A DNA stretch of 52,122 nt, from positions 1 through 52,122 of the forward strand of contig WRKJ01000104.1 of NCBI GenBank assembly GCA_009778135.1. Direction: 5' to 3'. A model generated the notes under the pieces. The model made no database searches. It worked only from the letters and a program-made list of their open reading frames with translations, and was not told where the DNA came from. The position numbers were made by a program, and so were the translations under genes. Origin of the DNA: Defluviitaleaceae bacterium (lineage in GTDB: Bacteria > Bacillota_I > Bacilli_A > MOL361 > Turicibacteraceae). This document shows, in pieces, positions 27,220 to 36,169 of the stretch; within the stretch, counting starts at the first letter, position 1; each line of letters starts with the position of its first letter.

Positions 27220-28029
27220 TCACTCAATCACAATCCCCATAGGTTCTTCTACAACATCTGTCATCATTAAATACTGTAACGATTTAAACAGATAGCCTGC
27301 TTCTTCAATAGATGAGATTAAATCTGCCATGGCTGCTGCATTGTCACTAGAAGTTGAATGCAACAACATAATCGCACCTGGGTGCATCCGTTTCATCACT
27401 TGCTCATGGGCATAAGCACCCCCTTTTTGTTGGTCAACATGCCAATCCACATAAGCCAATGACCAGAGAATCGTATAATAACCTGCTTCTTTCGCCCAAT
27501 TGAGTACCTCTTGATTAAAACGTCCTTCTGGTGGTCGTAAATATTTGCTCATTTCTTGACCTGTTATCTCATAAAATTTTGCTTCAGCACGTGCTAATTC
27601 ATCAAAAAACCTTTCTTTTGAAACGGTGGTTAAATTCGGATGGTCGTATGTATGATTACCGACCAAATGACCTTCTTGAACCATGCGCAACACTAACTCA
27701 GGCTCTTCTTCCATAAAATGACCTGTTAAAAAAAACAATGCTGGGACGCGCGCCGCTTTTAACGCATCTAAAATGGTTGGCAAATTGCCATTCTCATACC
27801 CACAGTCAAATGTTAAATAAACGGCATTATCATCTGGACTTCCGATATAATAAGCATCATTGTCTTTAACAATGCTTTCGTAATCACTTCCTGGATACGG
27901 TTGAACTTCTCCTGAGCCTTTTTTCGGAATGCCCCAGCTAATGTCATTGGCATGAACCGATAAAGCAGGTTGGATCAACATGCCCACAATCAAAGCGGTC
28001 TGTAACAGTTTATCATGTTTTTTCTTCAA
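27220..28029 (-). CDS. pdaA: Secreted polysaccharide deacetylase, PdaA-like
   Basis: A NodB-fold deacetylase of about 269 residues with a signal peptide ending near VHA-ND. Motifs are YLTFDCGYENGN (motif 1; the second Asp is replaced by Cys, as PdaA-type enzymes also deviate here), VGNHTYDHPNLT (HxxxH metal ligands), RPPEGRF and LLHSTSS. PdaA deacetylates muramic acid in spore cortex so that muramic lactam can form, needed for germination; the neighbourhood of sporulation genes agrees. The start is probably TTG at 28029, with GAGGAG 9 nt upstream and a normal signal peptide; the ATG at 28098 has no such site. Confidence 0.85.
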   Translation of the reverse strand: MKKKHDKLLQTALIVGMLIQPALSVHANDISWGIPKKGSGEVQPYPGSDYESIVKDNDAYYIGSPDDNAVYLTFDCGYENGNLPTILDALKAARVPALFFLTGHFMEEEPELVLRMVQEGHLVGNHTYDHPNLTTVSKERFFDELARAEAKFYEITGQEMSKYLRPPEGRFNQEVLNWAKEAGYYTILWSLAYVDWHVDQQKGGAYAHEQVMKRMHPGAIMLLHSTSSDNAAAMADLISSIEEAGYLFKSLQYLMMTDVVEEPMGIVIE

Positions 28030-28047
28030 CTTAATCAACTCCTCATC

Positions 28048-28077
28048 TTGATAAGTTGACCTTTTTTGACGTATAAT
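28048..28077 (+). promoter_or_regulatory. Promoter of the YihY-like gene
   Basis: TTGATA (28048-28053) and TATAAT (28072-28077), 18 bp apart on the plus strand, 46 nt before the ATG at 28123. The region is divergent with the PdaA-like gene, whose promoter I could not place securely. Confidence 0.55.
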
Positions 28078-28122
28078 ATACCTGATTAAAAAATTCAAAT
28101 CTCATAAAGGTTGGGTTCATCT

Positions 28123-28920
28123 ATGTCAACAGTTAAACAATTTCTCATGTGTCAACTCAAAAAAAAAGAAATTCAAGCCATTCCTGAAGTGCTCGCTTTT
28201 AATTTCATGATGGCATTGATTCCTTTGCTGATCATTTTTTTCCAAATTCTCGCTTTTTTATCCATCGAAACGACTTTATTAGATGAAACCATCACACAGT
28301 ACTTACCCAGTGAATTGTATGACTTTATGATGGAATTTTTAGAAACAGCTTCGTTAGGGTTTAGTAACAATCCACTCCTGATTGCTGTCACAGTTTGCAC
28401 ATTGACTTTGACCATTTCAAAGGGGGTCAATGGGATTTTTAAAGCTTTTCTCATTACTTATGACGAAACGGTCGATGTTCCTGGTTATAAACAGCGGCTC
28501 GCTTCTATTTTGACTTTCTTTTTATTACTGGGATTTAGTGCTTTTGCAACTTTTTTGATTACGATTTCTCATGTTTTCCTCACTTATTTCCATCCCGTCC
28601 TTAAAACCACCGTTGAACTCATTATTTTCACTTTGGTTTGCTTCACTTTTTTCTTTTTATTATTTAAACTCGCACCCAACAAAAAAAAGGCGTTGCGACA
28701 GTTACTACCAGGTTGCATCTTAACGACAACTGGTTTTATTATCACAACGACTGTTTTTACTTATTATGTCGATCGACTTGCAAATTTCCATCTGGTATAC
28801 GGCTCACTTGCCATTATTATCATTTTACTCACTTGGCTTTATTTGGTCGGATGGGTCATTAACTTGGGGATCCAACTGAATTACGTGCTACAAATGGGCT
28901 GTGATGTTAATAATGAATGA
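28123..28920 (+). CDS. YihY/virulence factor BrkB family membrane protein
   Basis: About 265 residues with six membrane helices. The N-terminal helix follows a region ending EVLAFNFMMALIPLLII, the signature-like stretch of the family (former ribonuclease BN annotation), and ends with LAIIIILLTWLYLVGWVINLGIQLNYVL. The function is unknown; the old RNase BN assignment is not valid for this family. The start is probably the ATG at 28123 (no strong ribosome site). The 3' end overlaps the convergent transpeptidase gene by 14 bp. Confidence 0.82.
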   Translation: MSTVKQFLMCQLKKKEIQAIPEVLAFNFMMALIPLLIIFFQILAFLSIETTLLDETITQYLPSELYDFMMEFLETASLGFSNNPLLIAVTVCTLTLTISKGVNGIFKAFLITYDETVDVPGYKQRLASILTFFLLLGFSAFATFLITISHVFLTYFHPVLKTTVELIIFTLVCFTFFFLLFKLAPNKKKALRQLLPGCILTTTGFIITTTVFTYYVDRLANFHLVYGSLAIIIILLTWLYLVGWVINLGIQLNYVLQMGCDVNNE

Positions 28921-30382
28921 CAACAGGCATCCCAATATGGATCAAATTAAATAAGTCTCGGGCCGCTTGGAGCGGCAAATTGATGCAGCCATGCGAGCCG
29001 GTACGCTGATACTGTTGACCACCGAAATAAGGTTGCCAAATCGCATCATGGAAGCCGTAACCAGACCAAGTGGTTCGCATCCAGTAGTCAACAACAACTT
29101 CATAAGTTGGCTCGCCATCCTCATCTAGCCAAGGTGAGATTAACGTGCTGTTGCGCTCCATTTCTAAAATGGAATACACCCCTTGTGTCGTGTTATACGT
29201 CACCGGACGCCCAGTCACAATGGGTGATTCAAAGACCACTTGTCCATCCACAATGCCCCACATCTCTTGGTTCGTTAAATCAACTTGTAAAAAGGTGTTT
29301 CCCCAGTCTGTTTCCCCGTGGGTGATGCCCCGTTGAAAGTAAATGGGCTCTCGTTCAATGACAGCTCCATTTCGAATGTTTTGAATCAATTCAGCAAACT
29401 CTAAATCACGATTAACAATCCATCCGAAAAAGCCGCCTTGAACAGTTAAGTTTCGACCATCATGTCCTGTAAAATGACGCACCGCACCCCCACTAATATG
29501 GGTGCTACCTGTATTCACCGTTTGGATAAAGCCGTCTAACCATGCCCACACTTGTCCTTCATCCAAATGAACATTAAACGCCTCGTCAATGGTGACCCAA
29601 TTGGCAATTAAACTTCGATCGACGACCACTTCTCTCCCAACTAAGTACGTGATCTCAGTGCTTAAATAGCGATTGACCCGTTCAAATGCTTCTACGATAG
29701 GCGGTGACTGCGTCGTCAGTTCAGGTTGAATAAAAATATCTGCTGTGGTCACATTTAATGCAGGTGCTAAAAGCGTCACCTGTTCTTCTAATAACTTTTG
29801 CAAAACGTCTACATCCACCACATTTCCATATTGATGTGGGACCATCACAGCTTCTGTTCCTTCCACGATCACATCAGCTGATACTGGGAATGTTTGACCT
29901 TCCGTCACCAAGTCAAGGGTTGAAATACGCGTTTTAAGTAATGTTTCGTCAAAAAACAAGTCAAACTGAGCATCTATGCCTTGTGAATTGATCAAGCTTA
30001 ACGGCCATGAAAAGGGATTTTGTGCCGCTAATAAACCTTCAATGGTTTCACTTGCTACAAATCTCAGATCCATTTCCGAGGCATAAATATGTTCAGTCAA
30101 CCCGCCTTCTTGAAAAATGGTCATATAAAAATCAGCAGCTTTGCTTTCAACAAATGCGCGCGCATCGCTGGTCGTTTGCCTTGAAAAGTCAACGCCATTC
30201 ACTTGCGTGTTAAAGAAAAAACGGTTTGAAAAATAAAACGCACCGCCGACGTATCCTGCCATCAAAAACATAGACAAAAAAAGCCCGATCATCTTTCGCA
30301 CTTTAGACCGTTTCTTTCGCTTAACTATTGGATTGATTTCACCTTCTTCTAATCTGAAATCAGCTTGCTTATGTTGGATCAT
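28907..30382 (-). CDS. L,D-transpeptidase (YkuD) with N-terminal peptidoglycan-binding region
   Basis: A 491-residue protein with a basic cytoplasmic tail, one membrane anchor (about residues 30-52), a long extracytoplasmic region with PG_binding_4-like repeats (VNGVDFSRQTTSDARAFV) and a C-terminal YkuD domain. The catalytic motif is TGSHGCINLP, with the Cys as nucleophile, preceded by GYGFHDAIW. YkuD enzymes make 3-3 cross-links or attach proteins in peptidoglycan and resist many beta-lactams. The domain order is that of the Enterococcus Ldtfm type. It has its own upstream space, and its 3' end overlaps the YihY-like gene. Confidence 0.9.
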   Translation of the reverse strand: MIQHKQADFRLEEGEINPIVKRKKRSKVRKMIGLFLSMFLMAGYVGGAFYFSNRFFFNTQVNGVDFSRQTTSDARAFVESKAADFYMTIFQEGGLTEHIYASEMDLRFVASETIEGLLAAQNPFSWPLSLINSQGIDAQFDLFFDETLLKTRISTLDLVTEGQTFPVSADVIVEGTEAVMVPHQYGNVVDVDVLQKLLEEQVTLLAPALNVTTADIFIQPELTTQSPPIVEAFERVNRYLSTEITYLVGREVVVDRSLIANWVTIDEAFNVHLDEGQVWAWLDGFIQTVNTGSTHISGGAVRHFTGHDGRNLTVQGGFFGWIVNRDLEFAELIQNIRNGAVIEREPIYFQRGITHGETDWGNTFLQVDLTNQEMWGIVDGQVVFESPIVTGRPVTYNTTQGVYSILEMERNSTLISPWLDEDGEPTYEVVVDYWMRTTWSGYGFHDAIWQPYFGGQQYQRTGSHGCINLPLQAARDLFNLIHIGMPVVIHY

Positions 30383-30475
30383 AGTCGTTCACCTTCCACA
30401 TTTTATCCTTTTTTTATATATCCCTATTTTATCATATTATCCATTAAAATTCTAGTCACTATTTTCAAAATACCA

Positions 30476-30505
30476 TGCATATTTTTTAACTTTCGACAAA
30501 TAATA
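30476..30505 (+). promoter_or_regulatory. Sigma-G-like promoter of the germination receptor operon
   Basis: TGCATA (30476-30481) and AATAATA (30499-30505) are 17 bp apart and differ from the sigma-G consensus (TGMATA, CATAMTA) at one position. It lies 31 nt before the gerA-type operon, which is forespore-expressed in other spore formers. Confidence 0.6.
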
Positions 30506-30536
30506 TCACTACAAAGTTAAAAGTGAGTGATGAATC

Positions 30537-32090
30537 ATGGATTTAAATGCACCTCATCAACAAGTGGTGATTTCTGAACTACTAGATGTAAATGTCAAAA
30601 AGTTCAAAAAAGATTTTGGTGACGCCAACGATTTTTTAGTGAGGGAAGTCACTTTACAAGATGCGCATCAAACGAAAGCGGCCATTATCGGGATCGATGG
30701 TCTTGTCAATGGCACAGATGCACAAGATTTTATTATCGGACTTCTAACCGTTGATTTATCCATCATTGATCAACGTCTCCCTAAAAATGCTGAAGCGATT
30801 TTTGATGTGATCTATCACGCCCGTGTGAGCATGTTTGATGCCAATAAAAGCAACGACGTTCAAACGCTTTATGACAACATTTTAACGGGGCATGTCATCG
30901 TTTTAATTGATGGTGTGGCTTGTGGGATGATTTTTGATTGTAAAGGTTGGCCATCGCGTGGCATTGGCACGCCAATGACCGAAAAATCCTTGTGGGGACC
31001 TAAAGATAGCTTCGTGGAAACCATTCGCTTAAATACAGCTTTATTGCGGCGTCGATTAAGAGATCCCAGGTTACGTTTTGATGTACATGCTGTGGGACGC
31101 ATGACCAAAACAGATGTATTCGTCGCTCACATAGCTGGCTTAACCAACCCCGAATTTGTGAAGCTTGCCAACGATCGCATCAAAGCCATTGACATTGATA
31201 CCATTACCAATGCTTATGAACTCATCCAACTCATCGAAGACAAGCATCATTCTTTATTGCCGCGTTTGATTGAAACAGAAAGACCTGATCGGGTTATGAA
31301 GGCGCTATCCGAAGGTCAAGTGGCCATTTTTGTCGATGGTAGTCCCTACGCCATTATCGGTCCTTTTTATTTCACGTCTGCTTTTTCCGCCATTGATGAT
31401 TATTACAACCAACCTTTGTTAGCCACCGTCAAACGATCCATGCGGTACTTCGCTTTTTTTGCCATTATTTTAATTCCAGGTCTTTATATTGCGTTATCAA
31501 CTTTTCATCAAGAAATGATTCCCACTTCGCTGCTCATTACCATTATTAATCAGCGGTCAGCCAATCCTTTTTCAACCTTTGTTGAGATTTTCATCGTTGT
31601 TATTTTATTCGAAATCATCCGTGAAGCGTCACTGCGAAAGCCTGATGCCATTGGTGATTCGATGACCATCGTCGGTTCTTTAATTATGGGAACGACCATT
31701 ATTGAGTCTGGATTGGTTTCTTATGCAGCGATTATCGTGGGTTCGATTACGACCATTTCATCGTTTTTGCTCTCTAATACAAGAATTAACACGGCGGCAC
31801 GGTTATATAAAATCGTCTTTATGGTCATCGGTTCAACTTTTGGTTTTTATGGCATTACGTTGTTATTTATTATTTTAATGACGCATATGGTGTCGTTGAC
31901 GTCGTTTAATCAAGCTTATTTGGCACCGATGGCACCGTTTAATTTAAGTGATCAAAAAGATCAACTCATTAAACTGCCCGTGACTTGGATGAAAAAGCGA
32001 CCGAAAATCTTCGCACCCCTTGATCCCATCAGGTCAAACTTAACACCACAACCTGCTGAAAAAAAAGGAGGCACTTCACATGTCGATTAA
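30537..32090 (+). CDS. gerKA: Germinant receptor A subunit (GerA/GerKA family)
   Basis: A 517-residue GerA-family protein: a hydrophilic N-terminal half of about 270 residues, including IIGIDGLVNG and LLTGHVIVLIDG-like stretches (NILTGHVIVLIDGVACG), and a C-terminal membrane domain of about five helices. The KRSMRYFAFFAIILIPGLYIAL region and EIIREASLRKPDAIGDSMTIVGSLIMG are typical. With B and C subunits it forms the nutrient-sensing receptor in the inner spore membrane. It overlaps the C gene by 11 bp. The gene order A-C-B is common. The symbol follows GerK by general likeness only. Confidence 0.9.
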   Translation: MDLNAPHQQVVISELLDVNVKKFKKDFGDANDFLVREVTLQDAHQTKAAIIGIDGLVNGTDAQDFIIGLLTVDLSIIDQRLPKNAEAIFDVIYHARVSMFDANKSNDVQTLYDNILTGHVIVLIDGVACGMIFDCKGWPSRGIGTPMTEKSLWGPKDSFVETIRLNTALLRRRLRDPRLRFDVHAVGRMTKTDVFVAHIAGLTNPEFVKLANDRIKAIDIDTITNAYELIQLIEDKHHSLLPRLIETERPDRVMKALSEGQVAIFVDGSPYAIIGPFYFTSAFSAIDDYYNQPLLATVKRSMRYFAFFAIILIPGLYIALSTFHQEMIPTSLLITIINQRSANPFSTFVEIFIVVILFEIIREASLRKPDAIGDSMTIVGSLIMGTTIIESGLVSYAAIIVGSITTISSFLLSNTRINTAARLYKIVFMVIGSTFGFYGITLLFIILMTHMVSLTSFNQAYLAPMAPFNLSDQKDQLIKLPVTWMKKRPKIFAPLDPIRSNLTPQPAEKKGGTSHVD

Positions 32091-33309
32091 AAAATTAATA
32101 GTAGCAGGTTGGATGACGCTTTGCATGATCACCTTTTTGACCGGTTGCCTTGAACCTGTAGAAATCAATAAGTTGGGCATTGTCTCAGGACTTGCGGTTG
32201 ATCAAACAGATGATGGGTATATCGTAACAGCTCAAATTTTGAATCCAGCTGCCATTTCTGGGAAAACAACCAATGCATTGCCTGTTTATAGTTTAAAAGC
32301 TGAAGGCACCAGTATTCATGAAGCTTATAAAAAGCTGGATGACATGCAAAGTGCAGCTTTATCTTTATCGCATCTGAACGTCATGGTCATCAACGAAGCT
32401 TTTGCAGAAGCTGGTTTTGCGCCACTGTTGAATTTTTCCTTGCGCCGATTTGATGTGAGACCCGATATTTCCATTGTCGTTGCAAAAGATGCCGCTGCCA
32501 GTGACATTTTAAATGTCATAACAGCCCTTGATTTAATTCCTGCCAACCAAATCAACATTTCAAATCGGGTGCCTTCTCGGACGGAACGATTAACCAGCTA
32601 TAATTTGTATGAAACAGTCGATATGGTCAATACGAATACGATTAACACCGTTTTAAACGCTGTGACCCTTCACCGAGAACAAACTCAGTTGGATGAAGAT
32701 CATCAATTAGAAGCAGGCATGGGCAATCAAGCGACCCAAAATGGGTCAACGTTGAATAATATCCTTGATATCACGGTGCCTGTTCAACTACGCTTTGAAC
32801 ATCTCGCTGTTTTTCAAGGAGACAAACTCGTTGGCTTTATGAATGATGCTGAGGCACAACTTTACAACATGGTTTTAGGTGACTTCAAACGCTATGACAT
32901 CGTGACAAAAATTGAAGAAGACTATTACACTTCTTTTGGGGTCACAAAAATAGATTCAAAAATCACCACTGATTTAGCACAAAACGAAGCAACCCTTCAA
33001 TTAAGTTTAAGTGGCCTTATTTTCGAAAATACGTATCCCATTGATTTAACCAATCAAGAAAATTTAGTGGTGATCAGCGAACATTTAAAAAGCAGCTTGG
33101 CGCAAGACATGACTGATTTTGTTAACAAGGTTCAAACAGAGCTTAAATCTGATATTTTTGGTATTGGCGGAAAAGCTTATTATCAAGAGCATCACGTTTG
33201 GAAAGAAAAAGAAGGCTATTGGTCTGAACTGTTCCCAGAACTGACGCTGAACATTGAAATTGAACTAGAAGTCAACTCAGTTGGAGAGATTGGAAATGTC
33301 ACGCTGTGA
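32080..33309 (+). CDS. gerKC: Germinant receptor C subunit, lipoprotein (GerKC family)
   Basis: A 409-residue lipoprotein: signal peptide with lipobox LTGC (Cys at about residue 23), then CLEPVEINKLGIVSGLAVDQ, matching the GerAC start (C-D-x-x-E-I-x-x-L). The remaining sequence has the three-domain GerAC pattern. AAGGAGG stands 7 nt before the ATG. It is translationally linked to the A gene by overlap and followed by the B gene after 74 bp. It is expected on the outer face of the inner spore membrane. Confidence 0.9.
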   Translation: MSIKKLIVAGWMTLCMITFLTGCLEPVEINKLGIVSGLAVDQTDDGYIVTAQILNPAAISGKTTNALPVYSLKAEGTSIHEAYKKLDDMQSAALSLSHLNVMVINEAFAEAGFAPLLNFSLRRFDVRPDISIVVAKDAAASDILNVITALDLIPANQINISNRVPSRTERLTSYNLYETVDMVNTNTINTVLNAVTLHREQTQLDEDHQLEAGMGNQATQNGSTLNNILDITVPVQLRFEHLAVFQGDKLVGFMNDAEAQLYNMVLGDFKRYDIVTKIEEDYYTSFGVTKIDSKITTDLAQNEATLQLSLSGLIFENTYPIDLTNQENLVVISEHLKSSLAQDMTDFVNKVQTELKSDIFGIGGKAYYQEHHVWKEKEGYWSELFPELTLNIEIELEVNSVGEIGNVTL

Positions 33310-33383
33310 GGAAAGTTTGCAAGTTTCACTGGCGCATCCCATCAGTCGTACAAGATCTATACGTTAAGGAGACATGTTAATTT

Positions 33384-34517
33384 ATGAAACATCATAACAC
33401 GAGACAACTCAGTCTCAATCAACTTACCACCATCATTATTCTGTTTCTGATCGGTGGTTCTGCTTTTTCTTCAACAGGGCGGTATTCGGGACAAAATGTT
33501 TGGATTGTTCTGTTGATTGCCGGTTTCTTCGGTGCCGGTTTATTCACCATTTTTCATCGCATTAACACCCTTCATCACAACCAAGGATTACCCGACATTC
33601 TCAAATCTACTTTTGGTCAAATACTCGGTACTGTGATCCTTTTCGCTTATGCCTGCTTCTTTTTCTTTCGTACCCTTTCTGTCGGGAATTATATGTCAGC
33701 CATGGCACAACAAACGTTAATGTTTGGCGTCAATCACCGGGTGGTGATTACCATGTTAATCATCACGGTGGTGGTTTGCACACTGCATGGACTTACAGCC
33801 ATCGGTCGTTCATCAGAAGTTTTTCTCTTTCTGATTCTCCTTTGTATGCTGCCGTTTTTGCTTGCCATTTTCACATCAAGTGTCTTTAAAATGGAAAATC
33901 TCATTCCAATTTTAGCAGAAGGTGTCCCGAGCATTGTGAAAGACGTGACCCGAAACACATTTTTTCCTTTTGGAGAATTGGTTATTTTCCTCATGCTTTT
34001 CCCTTATTTGGTGACGCCAGAAAGCAAAGGTGTCTTAAAACGCAGCTATATCTCCATTGCCATTGCTGTTTTGTTAATGATTGCCATCAATTTAACCATC
34101 GTCGCTTTAATTGGTGCCACTTTAACGTCTAATTTTGAATATCCTTTTTACAATGCCATGCAACTTGCTGGCTTAACAGGTTTTTTAGAACGTTTGGATC
34201 CTTTGTCAGTTGTCATCATGGTTGTCGGTGAATATTTCAAACTCGTCATTTATTTTTTCGTCACCGTTTTAGCCTTTCAAGCTTTAAACAAACGATTCAA
34301 CTTCAAAATCGTCCTCACTTTACTCGCCATCTTATGTTTCTTTGTAGCACCTATTGTCCATGTTCATGAAACAGGCTTTATGATGGATGTCGTACCCTTT
34401 AGAATTTTGCCCATCTTTGAACTCGCACTTCCCCTTCTCATTTGGATCGTTAGTGAAATCAGGTTTCGCAAAAAAAGTCCACAACTGACAGGAACAGTAA
34501 ACCCCGAGTTAGCTTAA
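33384..34517 (+). CDS. gerKB: Germinant receptor B subunit (GerKB family transporter-like)
   Basis: A 377-residue membrane protein with ten predicted helices, of the spore permease (amino-acid/polyamine/organocation transporter) branch. The start NQLTTIIILFLIGGSAFS and the middle segment ILAEGVPSIVKDVTRNTFFPFGELVIFLMLFPYL are typical of GerAB. It binds the germinant. A ribosome site AAGGAGA lies before the ATG. It is the last gene of the operon; its stop codon is in the terminator loop region. Confidence 0.9.
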   Translation: MKHHNTRQLSLNQLTTIIILFLIGGSAFSSTGRYSGQNVWIVLLIAGFFGAGLFTIFHRINTLHHNQGLPDILKSTFGQILGTVILFAYACFFFFRTLSVGNYMSAMAQQTLMFGVNHRVVITMLIITVVVCTLHGLTAIGRSSEVFLFLILLCMLPFLLAIFTSSVFKMENLIPILAEGVPSIVKDVTRNTFFPFGELVIFLMLFPYLVTPESKGVLKRSYISIAIAVLLMIAINLTIVALIGATLTSNFEYPFYNAMQLAGLTGFLERLDPLSVVIMVVGEYFKLVIYFFVTVLAFQALNKRFNFKIVLTLLAILCFFVAPIVHVHETGFMMDVVPFRILPIFELALPLLIWIVSEIRFRKKSPQLTGTVNPELA

Positions 34518-34528
34518 ACTCGGGGTTT
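34499..34528 (+). terminator. Terminator of the germinant receptor operon
   Basis: AAACCCCGAGTT (34499-34510) and AACTCGGGGTTT (34517-34528) form a perfect 12-bp stem with a 6-nt loop, followed by TTAC. The stem includes the end of gerKB. Confidence 0.88.
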
Positions 34529-34614
34529 TACATGTCTTTGATGATGATACAGCATTTTCACGCTGATGTGTCGATGAAAACGTCTTTAGTTTGTGCGCAT
34601 CAAATCAGCGACTT

Positions 34615-35220
34615 TTATCGAAACAAACTCACAATTTGATAAGCGATGTAATACATGACTTCTTGTCTTAAAAAAGGGAGCTGTGTTTGAAGGGTTTGAT
34701 ACCGCGATGTCGGTGTCGGTGATGAATAAGCCTTCAATCCAGCATCACTGGCCATTCTCACAGCTCTTAACATATGCAGCGGATCACTTACCAAAATGAC
34801 CGTTTCAATCTCATAAGCTTCAATTAACGACATGACGTATGAAAAATGGGCTTCTGTCGTTCGAGAGTATTCTTCAATTAAAATAAATTCGAAAGGAATT
34901 CCCGCTTCTAAAGCATAACGCCTTGCCACATATGCTTCTGAGTACTCGGCGCCTGTCCCATAACCACCTGTGAAAATCAGATAATCCACATAGCCTTGTT
35001 CATACAGCCAAATACCGTGGCGAATCCGTTCCAAAAAGACAGGTGAAGGATGATTATGCCAAGCAGCAGCCCCTAAAATGATGGCAGCATCTGCCGACTG
35101 CCGTTCATCTCGACTGCCATAATGCCAAATGCGTCCTGCAGTTACACCGATATAAAGTAAGACGAGTACGAAGCAGACACTCACTCGTTTTAACAGTTTA
35201 ATGCGTTTGTGTGCGTTCAT
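34615..35220 (-). CDS. DUF218 (YdcF/SanA-like) membrane-anchored protein
   Basis: About 201 residues with an N-terminal membrane helix (about 10-28) and a DUF218 domain. Motifs are ADAAIILGAA, RIRHGIWLYEQGYVDYLIFTGGYG, SRTTEAHFSYV and ILVSDPLHMLRAVRMASDAG. Proteins of this family affect cell-envelope integrity in Gram-negative bacteria and may bind nucleotides; the activity is unknown. A run of ATG codons precedes the sequence; the one at 35220 has AGGTG at a suitable distance. It is a stand-alone gene with no clear partner. Confidence 0.82.
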   Translation of the reverse strand: MNAHKRIKLLKRVSVCFVLVLLYIGVTAGRIWHYGSRDERQSADAAIILGAAAWHNHPSPVFLERIRHGIWLYEQGYVDYLIFTGGYGTGAEYSEAYVARRYALEAGIPFEFILIEEYSRTTEAHFSYVMSLIEAYEIETVILVSDPLHMLRAVRMASDAGLKAYSSPTPTSRYQTLQTQLPFLRQEVMYYIAYQIVSLFR

Positions 35221-35308
35221 CATCATCACCTAACCATTCATTTCTACCCCATCGTTAGAAAACATGTCATCACAAAAAGGAAAGAGCATTAATTAAAACG
35301 CTTTTTCT

Positions 35309-36058
35309 CTATAGGTATTCCAGAACATTTAACTGTAATGCCTCGGCCATTTGGCGTGCTTGTTCAACATATCGATCATTCAGAAATTCAGGCTGATGAC
35401 AGTCAGCATTAATTAAAACCTGGGTCTCAGGATAATGCGTTGCAATGATTGACCAAAAATCCTGTGATGGATAAGGCTGCTTTTTTCGTCTCAACCCATT
35501 GGCGTTGACTTCCAGTGGTATGTCATATTGACGTGCTGCTTTTGCGATGTGATGCGTCACCCGTTCACATGTCTGATCCCATGCGGGATAAGACGTCATA
35601 AAAACATCAGGATGCGCCAAAAATCGAAACAACCCTGTTTTCATGGCAACTTCAAGTTCTTGGGCATACATGTTGAGCTGCTCAGGCTTCCTAAAAGAAA
35701 AAGCACTTTGATACTCACCTTCGTGGAAAATATAATGACCTGCCAAAATTAAATAATCAGTCTGATGCGTTAGCGCTTCTATATCGTCATGAATGTGTGG
35801 AAAGTATTCACATTCAAAAGCTTTCAAAAGCTTAATTTGTGGATACTTCGCTTGCAACATTTCAATTTCTTTTAAATAAATGGGCAAATCTTCATAATTC
35901 ATGCGGTGAGCACCCATCTGGGAAAAATGCTCAAAAGGAACATGACAACTCATGCCAATTTCTGCATAACCGTGTTTAATGGCTTCCACTACATAATCTT
36001 CAATTTCACCTTTCGCATGACCACAGCGATAATGGTGTGTATGATAATTCGTTAGCAT
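35309..36058 (-). CDS. PHP-domain phosphatase, histidinol-phosphatase (HisJ) family
   Basis: A 249-residue PHP-superfamily metal hydrolase. The metal-site motifs are NYHTHHYRCGHA at the N-terminus, EIGMSCHVP, AFECEY, ILAGHYI, LAHPDVF and NADCHQPE at the C-terminus. This set fits the HisK/HisJ histidinol-phosphate phosphatase family. No other his gene is near, so a different phosphoester substrate is possible. The ATG at 36058 is preceded by GGAAG; an in-frame ATG at 36079 adds a non-homologous seven residues. Confidence 0.85.
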   Translation of the reverse strand: MLTNYHTHHYRCGHAKGEIEDYVVEAIKHGYAEIGMSCHVPFEHFSQMGAHRMNYEDLPIYLKEIEMLQAKYPQIKLLKAFECEYFPHIHDDIEALTHQTDYLILAGHYIFHEGEYQSAFSFRKPEQLNMYAQELEVAMKTGLFRFLAHPDVFMTSYPAWDQTCERVTHHIAKAARQYDIPLEVNANGLRRKKQPYPSQDFWSIIATHYPETQVLINADCHQPEFLNDRYVEQARQMAEALQLNVLEYL

Positions 36059-36122
36059 GTCTTCACTTCCTTTTGCCATACAGTCTGAACTTTAAAGCTA
36101 TTATATCACAACCCCATGAAAA

Positions 36123-36147
36123 AAACTAGGCGTGCATCACCTAGTTT
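36123..36147 (-). terminator. Terminator after the lipoprotein gene
   Basis: AAACTAGG (36123-36130) and CCTAGTTT (36140-36147) form an 8-bp stem with a 9-nt loop, followed on the minus strand by a run of T. Confidence 0.8.
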
Positions 36148-36169
36148 ATCCATTGTTGGATTTTATTAT

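Noticed and set aside
35285-35316. Weak stem GAAAGAGC/GCTTTTTC after the PHP phosphatase gene
   Set aside because: Mismatched 8-bp stem with no clear T-run on the minus strand; too weak to call as a terminator.
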